From Bacillus sp. V3-13 (lineage in GTDB: Bacteria > Bacillota > Bacilli > Bacillales > Cytobacillaceae): 64,000 nt of DNA. Shown piece by piece: positions 62,874-64,000 of the stretch. Made by a program: the position numbers and the translations under genes. The DNA is taken from NCBI RefSeq assembly GCF_002860165.1, contig NZ_PGUZ01000028.1, forward strand, positions 17,264 to 81,263, written 5' to 3'. The notes beneath the pieces are model-generated. The model did not search any database. It was not told the origin of the DNA and was given only the letters and a program-made list of their open reading frames with translations. Position 1 is the stretch's first letter. Each line of letters starts with the position of its first letter.

Positions 62874-63689
62874 TTACTTTATACTTTCAATCGCCTGCAT
62901 AACGTTTGAATAGGTCGTAAACGACGAAAAATCAATTCCTCTATGAACGACTTTTGTCGCTAATTCAGGGCGTATCCCGGTCATAATGACATTGATCCCA
63001 AGCAAACGAAGAACATCGTAAATATTGAATATATGGCCTGCCACTTCCGCATCAATCGTTACAATTCCGGAAAAATCGATAATCAGGCATTCCACTCTTA
63101 ACTGTGGGATTTTCGGGACAACCTTATTTAAAAGATGCTCAGCTCTTTCGAAATCAACTGAACCAATCAACGGCAGGACAGCAACCCCCTCTTGAATTGG
63201 AACAATTGGTGCTGATAATTCGTTTATCTGTCCCTGTCTGGTTTTTAAAATATTATCTGTAAGTCGTTCAAAGGCAATAATCGTCTCCGTAATACTAATA
63301 TCAAGCATCAAGTTGAGGCGTTTATTAACAAAGATAACATCCTCGGCAGAGAGCCCAAAAGATAGGATGATTTTATTGATGCGTTCACTGAAGACCAATC
63401 TTGTATCGGGATAGCGCCCAATAATGCTCGATATTCTGCCCATTAAAGCTGCTTCGCGCTCCCCGTTCCTTTTGCTCCACTCAATAAGGCCATCAGGAAC
63501 TTTCATTTCCGTTGAAATTAAAGCTTGTCCCAGAAATCCAATAAATTCCTTATAAACGACAATTGCCTGCTTAATTTCTTCTTCAGGAACTGTAAATTCA
63601 AATTTATCGAGAATTTCATCGACGATTTCAATAGCCAGTGAATTCGCATTTTCGGTAAGATATTTAGCAACAGTTGAAATCGAATTCAT
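62874..63689 (-). CDS. RsbR-family stressosome protein
   Basis: A 271-residue RsbR paralogue: N-terminal globin-like sensor domain (about 1-135) and C-terminal STAS domain (about 155-270; VLPLIGSVDFERAEHLL, ECLIIDFSGIVTIDAEVAGH, MTGIRPELATKVV). RsbR and RsbS form the stressosome that releases RsbT to activate the sigma-B path. Where RsbRA has a phosphorylated Thr after Asp in the first STAS helix, this protein reads I-D-A-E-V-A; a second Thr (L-A-T-K) is kept. ATG 63689 is chosen; GTG 63701 is possible. No rsbS/T beside it. Confidence 0.88.
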   Translation of the reverse strand: MNSISTVAKYLTENANSLAIEIVDEILDKFEFTVPEEEIKQAIVVYKEFIGFLGQALISTEMKVPDGLIEWSKRNGEREAALMGRISSIIGRYPDTRLVFSERINKIILSFGLSAEDVIFVNKRLNLMLDISITETIIAFERLTDNILKTRQGQINELSAPIVPIQEGVAVLPLIGSVDFERAEHLLNKVVPKIPQLRVECLIIDFSGIVTIDAEVAGHIFNIYDVLRLLGINVIMTGIRPELATKVVHRGIDFSSFTTYSNVMQAIESIK

Positions 63690-64000
63690 TCCATTACACA
63701 CCCTTATCTTTTTAATTCTATTAAGAAAAATATCAACATATTTAACATACTCATATTAAAAATAACACAATAAAATGTATTACTAAATGGGCAATTTTAA
63801 TGGGATCAACTGTTGCAGCTATGTCGATTATGGATGTAAAACAAAAAACAAGCTCTCAAATGGAATAGCTTCAAACTACGATTTTTTTCTCATATTTCTA
63901 AAAAGTCTAAAACCAAAAATGCCAACCAATAATAAAAATCACTAGCGTTGCATAAATGTAGTTAGAATATTCAGTTAATACATTTCCATGATTTTGAGCC
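63690..64000. other. Right-edge intergenic region
   Basis: AT-rich end of the window. A 22-codon frame starting at 63799 has no good ribosome binding site. The last 120 nt may belong to a gene outside the window, but nothing can be supported. Confidence 0.35.

Overview
The window comes from a low-to-moderate GC, endospore-forming Firmicute of the family Bacillaceae. This rests on Bacillus-type gene sets (ddl-murF, a yvfRSTU-like cassette, a yvdTSR-like cassette, a lic-type PTS operon, sspH, an RsbR paralogue, fosB, yusV/yfiYZ-yfhA), strong AGGAGG ribosome binding sites with many TTG and GTG starts, canonical cre, PerR and Fur boxes, and Bacillus-style S-box and cobalamin riboswitches. I see no tRNA, rRNA, CRISPR array or intact transposon. 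Species cannot be named from the sequence.

Layout. 0-4 kb: cell wall precursor genes ddl-murF with a downstream esterase (minus). 4.3-5.8 kb: a SAM-I riboswitch, terminator and FMN-dependent alpha-hydroxy-acid oxidase (plus). 5.9-9.6 kb: a small XRE regulator and a two-component system plus ABC exporter (yvfRSTU type). 9.8-15.5 kb: a Nudix hydrolase, an AT-rich insertion carrying a secreted protein and a lipoprotein and bounded by direct repeats, a TetR/SMR pair, a GNAT enzyme and a structured repeat element. 15.7-25.8 kb: a large cobalamin salvage and assembly operon under an AdoCbl riboswitch (btuF, btuC, btuD-cbiZ fusion, cbiB, an internally deleted cobD remnant, cobU, cobQ, cobS, cobC, a second CobU-like gene, pduO-type adenosyltransferase, a PurM-like gene). 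25.9-28.4 kb: an unknown gene, a RodA/FtsW-like protein and a small membrane protein. 28.4-35.7 kb: a lic/chitobiose-type PTS operon in two transcription units with matching cre and operator sites, two EIIA paralogues, a YdjC/ChbG deacetylase and a LicR-like regulator; an SMR gene sits inside on the other strand. 36-42 kb: Dps under a perfect PerR box, a lipid kinase, a CNNM transporter, a thioredoxin-like gene with an in-frame TGA at its active site, and an LtaS-family enzyme. 42-46 kb: sspH between gene remnants, 6-phosphogluconolactonase and a sigma-B-type stress protein. 45.5-50.8 kb: siderophore uptake with a ferredoxin-NADP reductase, controlled by two Fur boxes. 50.9-64 kb: an accessory stretch with a CDF exporter, low-complexity Asp/Ser proteins, FosB, many decayed genes, an IS110 remnant, a 52-bp tandem repeat, a YeiL-like regulator with a YdcZ transporter, a TolB-like secreted protein and an RsbR paralogue.

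The most notable item is 39373..40140: a thioredoxin-like gene whose active-site motif is W-A-S-W-TGA-R-C-R, with a perfect 7-bp hairpin carrying a GGC loop about 20 nt after the TGA. This is either a selenocysteine protein or a nonsense mutation. Because the window holds many pseudogene fragments, both readings stay open. Other items worth checking are the in-frame collapse of cobD to 59 codons inside an otherwise complete B12 operon, the SAM riboswitch in front of a hydroxy-acid oxidase, and the duplicated cre-plus-operator module in the PTS locus.
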